Assembly: GCA_947168665.1 (NCBI GenBank) | Contig: CAMVMX010000008.1 | Coordinates: 62,001 to 126,000 of the forward strand | DNA length: 64,000 nt | DNA from: an uncultured Bacteroidales bacterium | GTDB lineage: Bacteria; Bacteroidota; Bacteroidia; Bacteroidales; P3 | Direction of reading: 5' to 3' | Part shown: positions 16,321 through 24,916 of the stretch, piece by piece | Numbering within the stretch: the stretch's first letter is position 1 | Layout of the letters: each line of letters begins with the position of its first letter | Notes under the pieces: generated by a model | Told to the model about the DNA's origin: nothing | The model's input: only the letters and a program-made list of their open reading frames with translations | Databases searched by the model: none | Position numbers and translations under genes: made by a program

Positions 16321-17073
16321 TTAAATGATTGTTATGTCGGTTTGTTGCATCCAGCCGGTGTTGCCGTCGGCGATTTGGATTTTGTGCCAGTCGCCGAGTG
16401 TCTCTTCGATGTCGACTTTGGTGCCTTCGTGGAGGATGAGTTTGTCGACGCTGGTGTCTTCGGGCGAGCTTTTGACTATGGCCATGGGGCTGGTGACGAT
16501 GGCTTGGTCGTGGCGGTTGTAGCGGATGCTGGCGCTGATGGAGCAGGCCAGGGCAAGGAGCAGCAGGAGGGAGAGGACAAGGATGCCGATGAGGGCTGTT
16601 TTGCGGCTGCGGTATTGCGACGAGAGGACAAAGAAGACGATGAGTCCGCCCAGCAGCGCGGCGAGGCACAGCATCAGTACGCGCCATCCGGCGGGGCTGA
16701 GCCATGCCACGAGGCTGTGTGCCCAGTGGACGATGAAGAGTTCGGGGAGGGGGGCTATCTCGTCTTCGATTTTGCTGTTGACGAGGTCGAGGTTTTGCCG
16801 GGCGTCGCGGAGGTTGGGCTTGAGGCGCAGGGCGCGCTCGTAGTTGAGGATGGCGAGCCCGTATTCTTCAAGCCGGTAGTGGGCGTTGCCAAGGTTGTAG
16901 TAGAGGTCGGCGGACTGGTGGCCGGCGTCGAGGACGGCGTTGTAGAGGCTGACGGCTTTTGCAAAGTCGGCCTTGGCGTAGGCGTCGTCGCCCTGCTGCA
17001 TGAGTTGGCTGGGGTTTTGTGCGGCCGCGCTGAGGGCGGCGGCAAGCAGGAGGATGGGGAGGATTCTTTTCAT
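16321..17073 (-). CDS. batE: BatE: TPR and SH3 membrane protein
   Basis: 250 residues. After the signal peptide (RILPILLLAAALSAAAQ) come two to three TPR units (about 20-105), with 'ADLYYNLGNAHYRLEEYG' and 'AILNYERALRLKPNLRDA'. Two transmembrane helices follow (about 125-180), then a bacterial SH3 domain ('VDIEETLGDWHKIQIADG', ending 'GWMQQTDI'). The order TPR-TM-SH3 and its place after batD identify BatE. Bat proteins act in the envelope; a role in oxygen tolerance was proposed from Bacteroides fragilis, though studies in other bacteria disagree. Confidence 0.9.
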   Translation of the reverse strand: MKRILPILLLAAALSAAAQNPSQLMQQGDDAYAKADFAKAVSLYNAVLDAGHQSADLYYNLGNAHYRLEEYGLAILNYERALRLKPNLRDARQNLDLVNSKIEDEIAPLPELFIVHWAHSLVAWLSPAGWRVLMLCLAALLGGLIVFFVLSSQYRSRKTALIGILVLSLLLLLALACSISASIRYNRHDQAIVTSPMAIVKSSPEDTSVDKLILHEGTKVDIEETLGDWHKIQIADGNTGWMQQTDITII

Positions 17074-17085
17074 GTTCGGTGGGCG

Positions 17086-18912
17086 TTATATCATGACTAT
17101 CATTTGGAGGGCTTCGTCGTAGATTTCCTGTTTGCGGGAGGCGGCGTCGCCGGGGGCGAAGCGTGCGAAGTCGACTTTCTGAAGGGTTTGGAGTATGCGG
17201 TTTTGCTGTTCTTCGGGTACTTGCTTTTCGGCCAGGCAGTCGCGTACGGTGTCGCTGCTGAGGCGTGCGAGCTGGATGTTGTATTTGTCGGCCAGGCAGC
17301 CCCAGATGGCTTTGTAGATTTCTTCGTAGAAGCGGTTGTCGTCGCCGCTGTGGAGGTAGGCGGCTGCGGTTTTGAGCCGTTTGCGGGCCATCTTTGTGGC
17401 ACGGCGCAGACGCATGCCGGCCAGGTCTTGCTGCTGGGCTTGGCGGTTGCGGCCATAGAGGATGGCTCCGCCTGTGAGGCCGATGATGAGGGCCAGGACG
17501 ACCCAGAAGGGCCAGCCGAAGGTGTCGCGCTGGTCGAGGGGGAGGAGCTGGCTGTGGCGGGTGTGGATGTAGTTGATGTCGCTGTTGAGGAGTTTGACGT
17601 CGCTCTTGTTGCTGGTGACGTTTTTCATGGTTTTGGGGTCGCCTTTGTCGATGTGGAGGGGTATGGCAGGGAGGCGTTTGGTGACGTAGCGGCCTGTGTT
17701 GGGGTCGAAGAAGACAAACGACACTTCGGGAATCTGGTAGTCGCCTTGGTTGCGGGGGATGAGGATCCACTCGAAGGTGCGGCTGCCGCTGATGCCGTTG
17801 CTGGTGCGGTTGATGTTGTCGTTGATTTGGGGGTCGTAGACTTCGAATACTTTGGGGAAGTCGATTTGCGGGGCGTCGATGAGCATGAGGTTGCCGGCCC
17901 CGCTGACGGTGAGGCGGTAGGTGATGGCTTCGTTGGCGCGGGCTTGGCGGGTGTCGGTCTCGGCTTTGACGTCGAAGCTGCCCACGGCTCCGCTGAAATG
18001 GTCAGGGGCTTGGGGCAGGGGCTTGACCCGGACGTTGATGCTGTTGGTGCGGAGGTGTTTCTCGACGGCTTGTGTGGGGTTGAAGAAGGGGTCGTCGAAG
18101 AGGTCCCAGATGGAGCCGGTGCGCTGGCGTTGGCGCTGGACGAGCGCGAGGACGTCGAGGTCGAGGGGTTCGATGGTGAGTTTGCCGCTTTCCTGCGCAA
18201 AGAGGGCTCCACGCCGTATTTCGGCCACCATGTAGCGGCGGCCGTCGACGGTCTCTTCGTATTGGCGGACGTTGCCGTCGCGGGTGATGTCTTCGCTCCA
18301 GAAGCCTTTGTTGCCGGGCAGCTTGTCAATCTGGTATTGGCTGAGGGATATTTGGGTGTAGATTTTGTAGGTGAGGATGACTTGCTCGCCTTGGTAGGGG
18401 TTGCTTTTGCTGATGCTGGCACGGGCAAAGAGCGAGCGGCTGTCGATGTCGGAGGACTGGGAGGGCTGGGTGGATTGGGATGCCGACTGGCGGCGGGAGT
18501 TGCCGCCCCCATAGGCTTGCTGCTGGGGGGCTTGGGTGCCGGCTTTCTCGACGGCGATGGTGAAGCCTTGGCAGGATACGCGTTTGCCGTCGACTTTGCA
18601 GCTGGCCCCGCCGACATTGAATGTGCCTTCGACATCGGCCTGGATGATGTAGGTGAAGCCGGTGGTGACGGAACGCGACATCTGGCCGTTGACGATGGAC
18701 ATGCTGGTTTGGTGGGATACGTTGGGGCCGGAGAGTACGGACAGGCCTTTGAATGAGGGGCCGCGGAAGTCGTCGGCGCGGCTGTTGACCTCATAGCGGA
18801 CTTCGAAACGGCGTCCCTGCTCTACGCGGCCGGGCGCGCGGACGGTGAGTTCCTGCGCGGCGGCGCATAGTGCAAGGAGGCTAAAGATTAATGCTATAAT
18901 GGCTCTTTTCAT
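17086..18912 (-). CDS. batD: BatD: large periplasmic beta-domain protein
   Basis: 608 residues. The signal peptide is 'AIIALIFSLLALCAAAQ'. A long run of beta-domains follows, including 'EQVILTYKIYTQISLS' and 'ITYRLTVSGAGNLMLIDAPQ', typical of the BatD (oxygen tolerance) family. One transmembrane helix (FWVVLALIIGLTGGAILYG, about 477-495) leads to a helical cytoplasmic tail with 'RFYEEIYKAIWGCLADKYN'. A Ser/Gln-rich spacer lies near 145-160. Its gap to batE is 12 bp and to batC 24 bp. Together with BatA and BatB it is thought to form an inner-membrane complex driven by MoxR. Confidence 0.93.
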   Translation of the reverse strand: MKRAIIALIFSLLALCAAAQELTVRAPGRVEQGRRFEVRYEVNSRADDFRGPSFKGLSVLSGPNVSHQTSMSIVNGQMSRSVTTGFTYIIQADVEGTFNVGGASCKVDGKRVSCQGFTIAVEKAGTQAPQQQAYGGGNSRRQSASQSTQPSQSSDIDSRSLFARASISKSNPYQGEQVILTYKIYTQISLSQYQIDKLPGNKGFWSEDITRDGNVRQYEETVDGRRYMVAEIRRGALFAQESGKLTIEPLDLDVLALVQRQRQRTGSIWDLFDDPFFNPTQAVEKHLRTNSINVRVKPLPQAPDHFSGAVGSFDVKAETDTRQARANEAITYRLTVSGAGNLMLIDAPQIDFPKVFEVYDPQINDNINRTSNGISGSRTFEWILIPRNQGDYQIPEVSFVFFDPNTGRYVTKRLPAIPLHIDKGDPKTMKNVTSNKSDVKLLNSDINYIHTRHSQLLPLDQRDTFGWPFWVVLALIIGLTGGAILYGRNRQAQQQDLAGMRLRRATKMARKRLKTAAAYLHSGDDNRFYEEIYKAIWGCLADKYNIQLARLSSDTVRDCLAEKQVPEEQQNRILQTLQKVDFARFAPGDAASRKQEIYDEALQMIVMI

Positions 18913-18936
18913 GATCGTGTGGGGGTGTTGTACTTG

Positions 18937-19776
18937 TTACCAGTCTTTCTCTATGTTGCGCGGGGCGGCCACTTCGACTTTCTTGGCGTTTTCTTTCATG
19001 GTGTTGCGCTCGTTGTTTTTCACGGCTTCGAGCAGCCGCTCGGCGTCTTGCTTTTTCTGCTGTTGCTGGCGTTGCTGCTGTTTCTGTTGCTGCTGTTTCT
19101 GTTGCTGCTGTTTCTGTTGCTGGCGTTGCTGTTGGTTCTGCTGTTGTTGCTGCTGCTGTTGCTGGTTTTGTTGATTGTTCTGGTCTTGTTGGTTTTGTTG
19201 TTTGTCCTGGCCGTTGTTGCCTTGTTTGTCTTTGTTGTTTTTCTGGTCTTTGTTGTCCTGGCTTTGGCCGCCGCCTTGTTGTTGCTGCTGTTGCTGGGCT
19301 TGCTGGAGCATTTTTTTTGCGTAGGATAGGTTGTAGCGAGTGTCGTCGTTCTTGGGGGTGAGTTTGAGGGCTTCTTGGTAGTCGTTGACGGCTTGCTGGA
19401 ATTGCTGCAGGCCTTCGGCACGGTTTTCTTTGGCCAGACCTGCTTTGAGATAGCTGTTGCCCCGGTTGTGGAGTATCCGGCTGCGGTCGCTGTCGGTGAG
19501 GCCGGGCTGGGCGAGGGCGTGGTCGAAGTGCTGGATGGCCTCGTCGTATTTTTTCTGGCGGTAGAGTGTGTTGCCAAGGTTGTATTGGGTACGGTAGGCG
19601 GTGCTGTCCTGGTGGAGGGCGCGGCGGTAGTTGACTTCGGCGCGGTCGAAGTGCTGCTGCCGGTACTCGCGGTTGCCTTTGCGGGTTTCTTTGCGCACGC
19701 TGCTGCTTTGCGCTGAAAGGACTGCGGGCAGGCAGAGGGCCAGAAGAAGCAGGAGGATGTGGGGTGAGGTTTTCAT
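18937..19776 (-). CDS. batC: BatC: TPR protein with long Gln-rich tail
   Basis: 279 residues from the ATG at 19776 (MKTSPHILLLLLAL), which gives a proper signal peptide. The frame is open 71 codons further upstream, but that is overlap with batB and not protein-like. Three TPR units (about 25-140) contain 'TAYRTQYNLGNTLYRQKKYD' and 'RILHNRGNSYLKAG'. From about 150 to 245 the sequence is almost only Gln, Asn, Lys and Asp, including three perfect 15-bp repeats (QQQQK) at 19072-19116. The TPR part probably binds partner Bat proteins; the Q-rich tail is likely disordered. Confidence 0.92.
   Translation of the reverse strand: MKTSPHILLLLLALCLPAVLSAQSSSVRKETRKGNREYRQQHFDRAEVNYRRALHQDSTAYRTQYNLGNTLYRQKKYDEAIQHFDHALAQPGLTDSDRSRILHNRGNSYLKAGLAKENRAEGLQQFQQAVNDYQEALKLTPKNDDTRYNLSYAKKMLQQAQQQQQQQGGGQSQDNKDQKNNKDKQGNNGQDKQQNQQDQNNQQNQQQQQQQQQNQQQRQQQKQQQQKQQQQKQQQRQQQQKKQDAERLLEAVKNNERNTMKENAKKVEVAAPRNIEKDW
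19072..19116 (-). repeat. 15-bp tandem repeat x3 inside batC
   Basis: TTGCTGCTGTTTCTG occurs three times without mismatch and encodes QQQQK on the minus strand. Slippage would change length in steps of five residues while keeping the frame. Confidence 0.9.
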
Positions 19777-19789
19777 TGCGTGGGCTTGA

Positions 19790-20854
19790 TTATTTTGATT
19801 TGCGGTCGTTAAGAAGTTTGTCGAGGTTGAATTTCTTGTTGCGGCGCTCGAAGATGAGGAGCTCGGCAAGCAGGCAGACGAGGGCCGCGGCAAGGGGGTA
19901 TTGGTAGCGGCTTTCGTATTCGGAGAAGACGGCCTCGCCGTAGTGGTCTTTTTCCAGCCCTTCGATGAGGCGGACGATTTCCTGGACACCGGAGTTGATG
20001 TTGGTGGCGCGGACGTAGATGCCGTTGCCGGCCTGGGCGATGGAGGTGAGTGTGGCCTCGTCGAGATGGGTGGTTACGGTGGAGCCGTTGTTGTCGCGTT
20101 TGTATCCCACCCGGCGCCCGTCGCGGTATTCGGGGATGGGTGTGCCTTCGGTGAGGCCCATGCCCATGGTGCAGACTACTATGCCTTCGCTGGCGGCTTT
20201 GCGGGCGGCGGCTTTGGCGTCGTCCTCGAAGTTTTCGCCGTCGGAGATGACGATGATGGCGCGGCCTTGGTTCTTGATCCATTCGCGGTCGGGGTCGCCG
20301 TAGCCGAAGGATTCCATGCCTTTCTCGATGGCGTCGCCGATGGCGGTGCCTTGGGCACTGATGAGGCTGCAGTCGATTTGGTCAAGGAAGAGTTTGACGG
20401 CACTGTAGTCGTTGGTGAGTGGCATTTGGACATAGCTGCTACCGGCAAAGACTATGAGGGATATGCGGTCGCTGCCCAGTGCGTTGAGCAGGTTGTTGAT
20501 GGTGCGTTTGCTGCGCTCAAGGCGGTTGGGCTGGATGTCTTCGGCCATCATGCTGTTGGAAATGTCGAGACAGATGGCGATGTCGCTCCCGATGCGCTCG
20601 CCTTTCACCATCTTGCTGCCCTCTTGGGGGTTGGCCAGGGTCAGGATGAGGAAGGCTGCCCCGAGCATGATGAGGCCGTATTTGAGCGATGGCCGCCAGG
20701 GGGAGGCGTCGGGGATGAGGCGGCCGAACATGCTGCTGTCTGCAAACTGTTCGAGCCGTTTCTTATTGCGGAGGATGAGCCAGATCCAGACCCCCACAAA
20801 CAGGGGGATGAGGAGGAGAAACCATAGTATTTGGGGATGTTCGAAATGTATCAT
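19790..20854 (-). CDS. batB: BatB: von Willebrand A membrane protein
   Basis: 354 residues. Two N-terminal transmembrane helices (about 8-27 and 58-76) precede a VWA domain (about 88-285) with a MIDAS core 'AICLDISNSMMAEDI' (D-x-S-x-S), the threonine loop at 'SAQGTAIGDAIEKG' and 'AIIVISDGENFEDDA'. A last transmembrane helix (about 312-332) and a basic tail close the protein. It binds a divalent metal and probably a partner Bat protein in the periplasm. It pairs with BatA, encoded 27 bp upstream, as in other Bacteroidetes. Confidence 0.94.
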   Translation of the reverse strand: MIHFEHPQILWFLLLIPLFVGVWIWLILRNKKRLEQFADSSMFGRLIPDASPWRPSLKYGLIMLGAAFLILTLANPQEGSKMVKGERIGSDIAICLDISNSMMAEDIQPNRLERSKRTINNLLNALGSDRISLIVFAGSSYVQMPLTNDYSAVKLFLDQIDCSLISAQGTAIGDAIEKGMESFGYGDPDREWIKNQGRAIIVISDGENFEDDAKAAARKAASEGIVVCTMGMGLTEGTPIPEYRDGRRVGYKRDNNGSTVTTHLDEATLTSIAQAGNGIYVRATNINSGVQEIVRLIEGLEKDHYGEAVFSEYESRYQYPLAAALVCLLAELLIFERRNKKFNLDKLLNDRKSK

Positions 20855-20881
20855 TGACGCTTGATTTTGAGGGTGGGGATA

Positions 20882-21880
20882 TTAGGGTGTGCTGCGGAAG
20901 TAGAAGAGACCCAGCAGTATCTCGGTCAGTATGGCCAGTGCGGCAAGGATGAGCCATCCGAGATACTCGTCTTTGGTCTGGGCATATTGGGTGACGTCGA
21001 TTTTGCTTTTCTCCATCTGGTCGATTTGCTTGAAGATTTGCTGGAGGGATTTTTTGTTGGTGGCCCGGAAGTATTGCCCGTCGACGGTGGATTGGGCCAT
21101 CTGGGTGAGCAGGTTTTCGTCAAGTTCGACGGGTACGTTCTGGTAGCGCACCCGCCCGAAGGGGTCGCGGAAGGGGTAGGGGGCAAGGCCTTGGGTGCCC
21201 ACGCCAATGGTGTAGAGGCGGATGTTGTAGAGGGCTGCAATCTCGGCGGCGCTTTGGGGGTCGACGGCTCCTTGGTTGTTGATGCCGTCGGTGAGGAGGA
21301 TGATGACTTTGCTTTTGGCTTCGCTGTCCTTGATGCGGTTGATGGCGGTGGCCAGGCCGTCGCCGAGGGCGGTGCCGTCTTTAATCATGCCGCTTTTGAG
21401 GGTGGAGAGCTGTTTGAGGAGGACGTTGTGGTCAATGGTGAGGGGTACTTGGGTGAAGGCTTCGCCGGAGAAGACCACCAATCCCATGCGGTCGCTTTTG
21501 CGCCCTTCGATAAAGTCGGAGGCTACATTTTTTGCGGCTTCGAGGCGGTTGGGCTTGAAGTCTTCGGCCAGCATACTGCCACTGACGTCCATGGCCAGGA
21601 CGATGTCGATGCCTTCCACTTTCATTTCCTGGCGGCTGAGCATGCTTTGGGGGCGGGCCAGGGCAATGATGATGGCCCCGACGGCCACCATGCGGAGGAT
21701 GAACAGCAGGGGATAGGCCCGCTGGCGGAAGGTGCGGTGGACGCCCTTGAAAAGGCTGATGTTGGAGAACTGGAGTGCCGGCTTCTGCTTTCGGTAGCGC
21801 ATCACGTACCACACTACCATCAGCGGGATGATGATGAGGAGCAGCAGCAGGTATGGGTGTGCAAATGTGATGTGATTCAT
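20882..21880 (-). CDS. batA: BatA: von Willebrand A membrane protein
   Basis: 332 residues. Helices near 9-25 and 55-75 flank a loop, then a VWA domain with MIDAS 'VLAMDVSGSMLAEDF', 'MIKDGTALGDGLATAINR' and 'VIILLTDGINNQGAVDP'. A C-terminal helix ('YLGWLILAALAILTEILL') completes the BatA topology. Its ATG overlaps the stop of the upstream gene (ATGA), showing translational coupling. BatA and BatB differ enough to be separate subunits of the complex. Confidence 0.94.
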   Translation of the reverse strand: MNHITFAHPYLLLLLIIIPLMVVWYVMRYRKQKPALQFSNISLFKGVHRTFRQRAYPLLFILRMVAVGAIIIALARPQSMLSRQEMKVEGIDIVLAMDVSGSMLAEDFKPNRLEAAKNVASDFIEGRKSDRMGLVVFSGEAFTQVPLTIDHNVLLKQLSTLKSGMIKDGTALGDGLATAINRIKDSEAKSKVIILLTDGINNQGAVDPQSAAEIAALYNIRLYTIGVGTQGLAPYPFRDPFGRVRYQNVPVELDENLLTQMAQSTVDGQYFRATNKKSLQQIFKQIDQMEKSKIDVTQYAQTKDEYLGWLILAALAILTEILLGLFYFRSTP

Positions 21881-22806
21881 GGCTGGGTGGTGTTTGTTGC
21901 CGGGTTCGTGTCCTCGGCTGCGGATTGTTCTTCGGGCTGGGGATTGAGGGCGGCGGTGTTCTTGACGAATGCGATGCTTTGGTTCAATGCTTGGTCGTGC
22001 TGGTAGGGCTGGGGCGATGACTTGGCAAATTTCACCATGTCGGCGGCTTGGAGTATCTGGCTCAGCGACGAGGCGTTGCCCTCGCTATAACCGCGGCAGG
22101 AATGGAAGGCTTGGAGGGTTTGGTCGGTGGTCATCTCGGTTGATTGGATGGCATAGGCCTCCTCAAGGTATTCGCGGACGGTGTCGGTAAGTTCGGTGTA
22201 GTATTCTTTTACCCGGCCTTGTTGCCACAGCTGCGATTGCCTGAGGGTTTCAAGCCGTTGCAGTGCCCGTGTGTCGGGGGGTAGGGGAGGAGCCTGGGGG
22301 ATGGATATGAGCGGTTTGTGCTTTTTGATGCGAATGAAAATGAGTACTGCCGCAGCCACGATGGCCCAGAAAAGGAAGAAGTAAAGCACGGTGCGGGCTA
22401 TCTCGCCGAAGGTGTAGGGCTGCTTCATGATGTTGGCGATGTCGCGGATTTCGACATTGGTGGTGTCGACGTTGGCGACATCATTCACTGTCAGCATGAC
22501 GGAGTCGCTGCCGATGTGCAGCCAGTGCTCGCCCGCCTCGAAGCTGGTCAGGGCGGTGTAGAGTGTGCCGTCGGTGGTGTCCATCCACTGCCTGACGGCC
22601 ACGATGTCGTTGTTGGACAGGTCGTCGAGCGAGGGGTAGACCGATGTGCGCTCGATTGAGAGTACGGTTTGGTCGCCGAGCATGATGGTGGTGCTGTCCA
22701 GCCGGAAATGATATTTCATGTCGGAGAGGGATAGCGTGTCCTGTGCCGAAGTGTGCCCGGCGGTCCATGCCATGCAGAGTCCCAGTATGATGAATAATCT
22801 CTTCAT
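21877..22806 (-). CDS. Membrane protein of the Bat operon (unnamed partner between DUF58 and BatA)
   Basis: 309 residues. The signal peptide is 'LFIILGLCMAWTAGHTSAQ'. A periplasmic part of about 125 residues is followed by one transmembrane helix ('TVLYFFLFWAIVAAAVLIFI') and a cytoplasmic tail with helices such as 'WQQGRVKEYYTELTDTVREYLEE', rich in the kind of sequence seen in BatD tails (key elements: K-E-Y-Y-T-E, then 'MTTDQTLQAFHSC'). A gene of this layout is regularly found here in Bacteroidetes Bat operons. No enzyme motif is seen. It overlaps batA by 4 bp. Confidence 0.8.
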   Translation of the reverse strand: MKRLFIILGLCMAWTAGHTSAQDTLSLSDMKYHFRLDSTTIMLGDQTVLSIERTSVYPSLDDLSNNDIVAVRQWMDTTDGTLYTALTSFEAGEHWLHIGSDSVMLTVNDVANVDTTNVEIRDIANIMKQPYTFGEIARTVLYFFLFWAIVAAAVLIFIRIKKHKPLISIPQAPPLPPDTRALQRLETLRQSQLWQQGRVKEYYTELTDTVREYLEEAYAIQSTEMTTDQTLQAFHSCRGYSEGNASSLSQILQAADMVKFAKSSPQPYQHDQALNQSIAFVKNTAALNPQPEEQSAAEDTNPATNTTQP

Positions 22807-22882
22807 TGCTTCTTTATCTCATTGTCCTATCCCGCCTACAGGGGCCTTTGAGCCAATGGGTGGGAGGATGTTAGTGTTGTGG

Positions 22883-23773
22883 TTATCCGTGGTGGCTGAC
22901 GGAGCCGGAACGCCGCTCGAACAGTCTTTTCAGTTCTTTCACATAGTCCTCGCCAGTATATAAAATGGTGCGGTCGATGCCGTATTTGCGCAGTGTTTCT
23001 TCCACTCGGTTTACATGCTCGGCATAGCGTGATTCGAAGTCGTGGCGTATCGTGCGGTCGGCAGTGTCAATCCAGATGGTCTCGTCAGTTTCGGGATCGT
23101 AGAATTTGGCCAGCCCAAGGTCGGGCAGCCTAACTTCCCTCTCGTCGGCGATGCGGATGGCCACAAGGTCGTGTTTGCTTGAAGCGATTTTCAGGGCATC
23201 GGTGTAGTTGTCGTCGTAGAAGTCGCTCAGCAGGAAGGCAGTGCAGCGTTTCTTGATAACGTTGGAGAAGTAACCGAGAGCCTGCGAGAGGTTGGTTCCG
23301 TTGCTGGTGGGACGGAAGGTGATGAGTTCGCGGATGATGCGGAGGATGTGGCTGCTGCCTTTCTTGGGCGGGATGAATTTCTCAATCCGGTCGCTGAAAA
23401 GTATCACGCCCACCTTGTCGTTGTTTTGAATGGCACTGAAAGCCAGAGTGGCCGCCACTTCGGCCACCAGCTCCTCTTTGAACTGGTGGTGGGTGCCGAA
23501 ACGGTTGGAGCCGCTCACGTCCACGAGCAGCATCACGGTCAGCTCACGCTCTTCCTCGAATACCTTGACATAGGGGTGGTGCAGGCGGGCGGTCACATTC
23601 CAGTCGATGCTGCGGATGTCATCGCCGTATTGATATTCGCGCACCTCGCTGAAAGCCATGCCGCGCCCTTTGAAGGCACTATGGTACTCGCCGGAGAACA
23701 GTTGGCGCGAGAGCCCACGGGCTTTGATTTCTATCTTGCGGACTTTTTTTAATATTTCGTTGTTTTGTTCCAT
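22883..23773 (-). CDS. DUF58 (VWA-like) protein of the MoxR-Bat system
   Basis: 296 residues without membrane segments. The hallmark 'GEYHSAFKGRGMAFSEVREY' and 'DIRSIDWNVTARLHHPYVK' (about 28-70) identifies DUF58. A degenerate VWA core follows with 'VMLLVDVSGSNRFG' (D-x-S-x-S) and 'FLLSDFYDDNYTDA'. DUF58 proteins accompany MoxR ATPases and are thought to be their cytoplasmic adaptors. It lies 91 bp after moxR and 76 bp before the next gene, on the same strand. Confidence 0.93.
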   Translation of the reverse strand: MEQNNEILKKVRKIEIKARGLSRQLFSGEYHSAFKGRGMAFSEVREYQYGDDIRSIDWNVTARLHHPYVKVFEEERELTVMLLVDVSGSNRFGTHHQFKEELVAEVAATLAFSAIQNNDKVGVILFSDRIEKFIPPKKGSSHILRIIRELITFRPTSNGTNLSQALGYFSNVIKKRCTAFLLSDFYDDNYTDALKIASSKHDLVAIRIADEREVRLPDLGLAKFYDPETDETIWIDTADRTIRHDFESRYAEHVNRVEETLRKYGIDRTILYTGEDYVKELKRLFERRSGSVSHHG

Positions 23774-23864
23774 AAATCATTGCGGGCGGTTTGCCATTAC
23801 CCGGTGGGGAGCCCGCCCCGCCGCTGATGATAATATTGTATACGCGAAAGGAATTGAAATGCCA

Positions 23865-24884
23865 TCAAGGCACATCCACACGGTTCAGGATTTCGTTCAC
23901 CACCTCTTCGCTGGACACGTTTTCGGCCTCGGCCTCGTAGGTCAGACCCACGCGGTGGCGCAGTACATCCATGGCCATGGCGCGGACATCCTCAGGAATC
24001 ACATAGCCACGACGGCGCATGAAGGCGTAGGCTTTCGAGGCCAGTGCCAGGTTGATGCTGCCGCGGGGCGAGGCGCCATAGCTGATGAGTCCCTTCAGGT
24101 TGCCCAGCCCATACTGGTCGGGGTAGCGGGTGGCGAAAATGATGTCGGTGATATAATTCTCAATCTTCTCGTCCATGTAGACTTCGCGAACCAGGCTGCG
24201 GGCCTTGATGATGTCCTGGGGTGTGAGTATGGGGCGTTGGGTGGTTCTCTCGTCCGCAAGTTGCTGATGCAGGATTTGGCGTTCTTCCTCTTTCTGAGGG
24301 TAGGAGATTACGACCTTCAGCATGAAACGGTCTACCTGGGCTTCGGGTAGGGGATAGGTGCCTTCCTGCTCGATGGGGTTTTGAGTCGCCATTACCAGGA
24401 AAGGCTCCTCCAGTTTGAAGGTGGTTTCGCCAATGGTCACTTGGCGTTCCTGCATGGCTTCGAGCAATGCACTCTGCACTTTGGCAGGGGCACGGTTGAT
24501 TTCGTCGGCAAGTATGAAGTTCGAAAAGATGGGTCCCTTCTTCACGTTGAATGTCTCTGTCTTTTGGCTGTAAATCATGGTTCCCAGCAGGTCGGCGGGT
24601 AGGAGGTCGGGGGTGAACTGTATGCGGCTGAACTTGGCATCGATGGCTTTGGCCAGTGAAGTGATGGTCAGTGTCTTTGCCAGGCCGGGTACACCTTCGA
24701 GCAGGATATGTCCGTTGCTCAGCAGTCCAATCATAAGGCCTTCCAGCATGTGTTTCTGTCCGATGATGCTCTTGCGCAATTCAAGAGTCAAGGCATCCAC
24801 AAATGCGCTCTCTCGGGCAATGCGTTCGTTCAATTCTTGGATATTGACAAAATCTTCCATATAATATATAGTTTTTTCTTCCAT
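23865..24884 (-). CDS. moxR: MoxR-family AAA+ ATPase
   Basis: About 339 residues from the ATG at 24884 (MEEKTIYYMEDF); an ATG at 24860 (MEDFVNIQ) is also possible. Walker A is 'LEGVPGLAKTLTI', Walker B 'FILADEINRAPAKVQ', with sensor 1 'FLVMATQNPIEQEGTYPLPE' and the family's 'EAQVDRFMLKV'. 'YGASPRGSINLALASKAYA' is the sensor 2 region. MoxR ATPases act as chaperones for VWA-protein complexes, here Bat. A 22-bp tandem duplication (24873-24916) covers the start codon, so a second, out-of-frame copy of the ATG lies just upstream at 24906. Confidence 0.94.
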   Translation of the reverse strand: MEEKTIYYMEDFVNIQELNERIARESAFVDALTLELRKSIIGQKHMLEGLMIGLLSNGHILLEGVPGLAKTLTITSLAKAIDAKFSRIQFTPDLLPADLLGTMIYSQKTETFNVKKGPIFSNFILADEINRAPAKVQSALLEAMQERQVTIGETTFKLEEPFLVMATQNPIEQEGTYPLPEAQVDRFMLKVVISYPQKEEERQILHQQLADERTTQRPILTPQDIIKARSLVREVYMDEKIENYITDIIFATRYPDQYGLGNLKGLISYGASPRGSINLALASKAYAFMRRRGYVIPEDVRAMAMDVLRHRVGLTYEAEAENVSSEEVVNEILNRVDVP

Positions 24885-24916
24885 GTTTAGCACCTTTTTC
24901 TTCCATGTTTAGCACC
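24873..24916 (-). repeat. moxR: 22-bp perfect tandem duplication over the moxR start
   Basis: TTTTTCTTCCATGTTTAGCACC is the left part at 24873-24894 and repeats exactly at 24895-24916. On the minus strand each copy carries ATGGAAGAAAAA. Because 22 is not a multiple of three, the upstream ATG (24906) opens a different frame, which runs past the moxR start. Confidence 0.95.

Noticed and set aside
16090-18756. An 888-codon open frame on the plus strand opposite batD, batE and the WG-repeat gene
   Set aside because: It is antisense to genes with clear family motifs. Its translation is almost only Val, Asp, Gly, Ala and Glu, the expected mirror of GC-biased codons on the other strand.
19030-19320. 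CRISPR-like repetitive pattern in the batC region
   Set aside because: The repeats are short in-frame codons for Gln/Lys with no spacers.
19777-19989. A 71-codon N-terminal extension of batC
   Set aside because: It overlaps the 3' end of batB in another frame, is Ser/Thr/Pro-rich noise, and the signal peptide starts at 19776.
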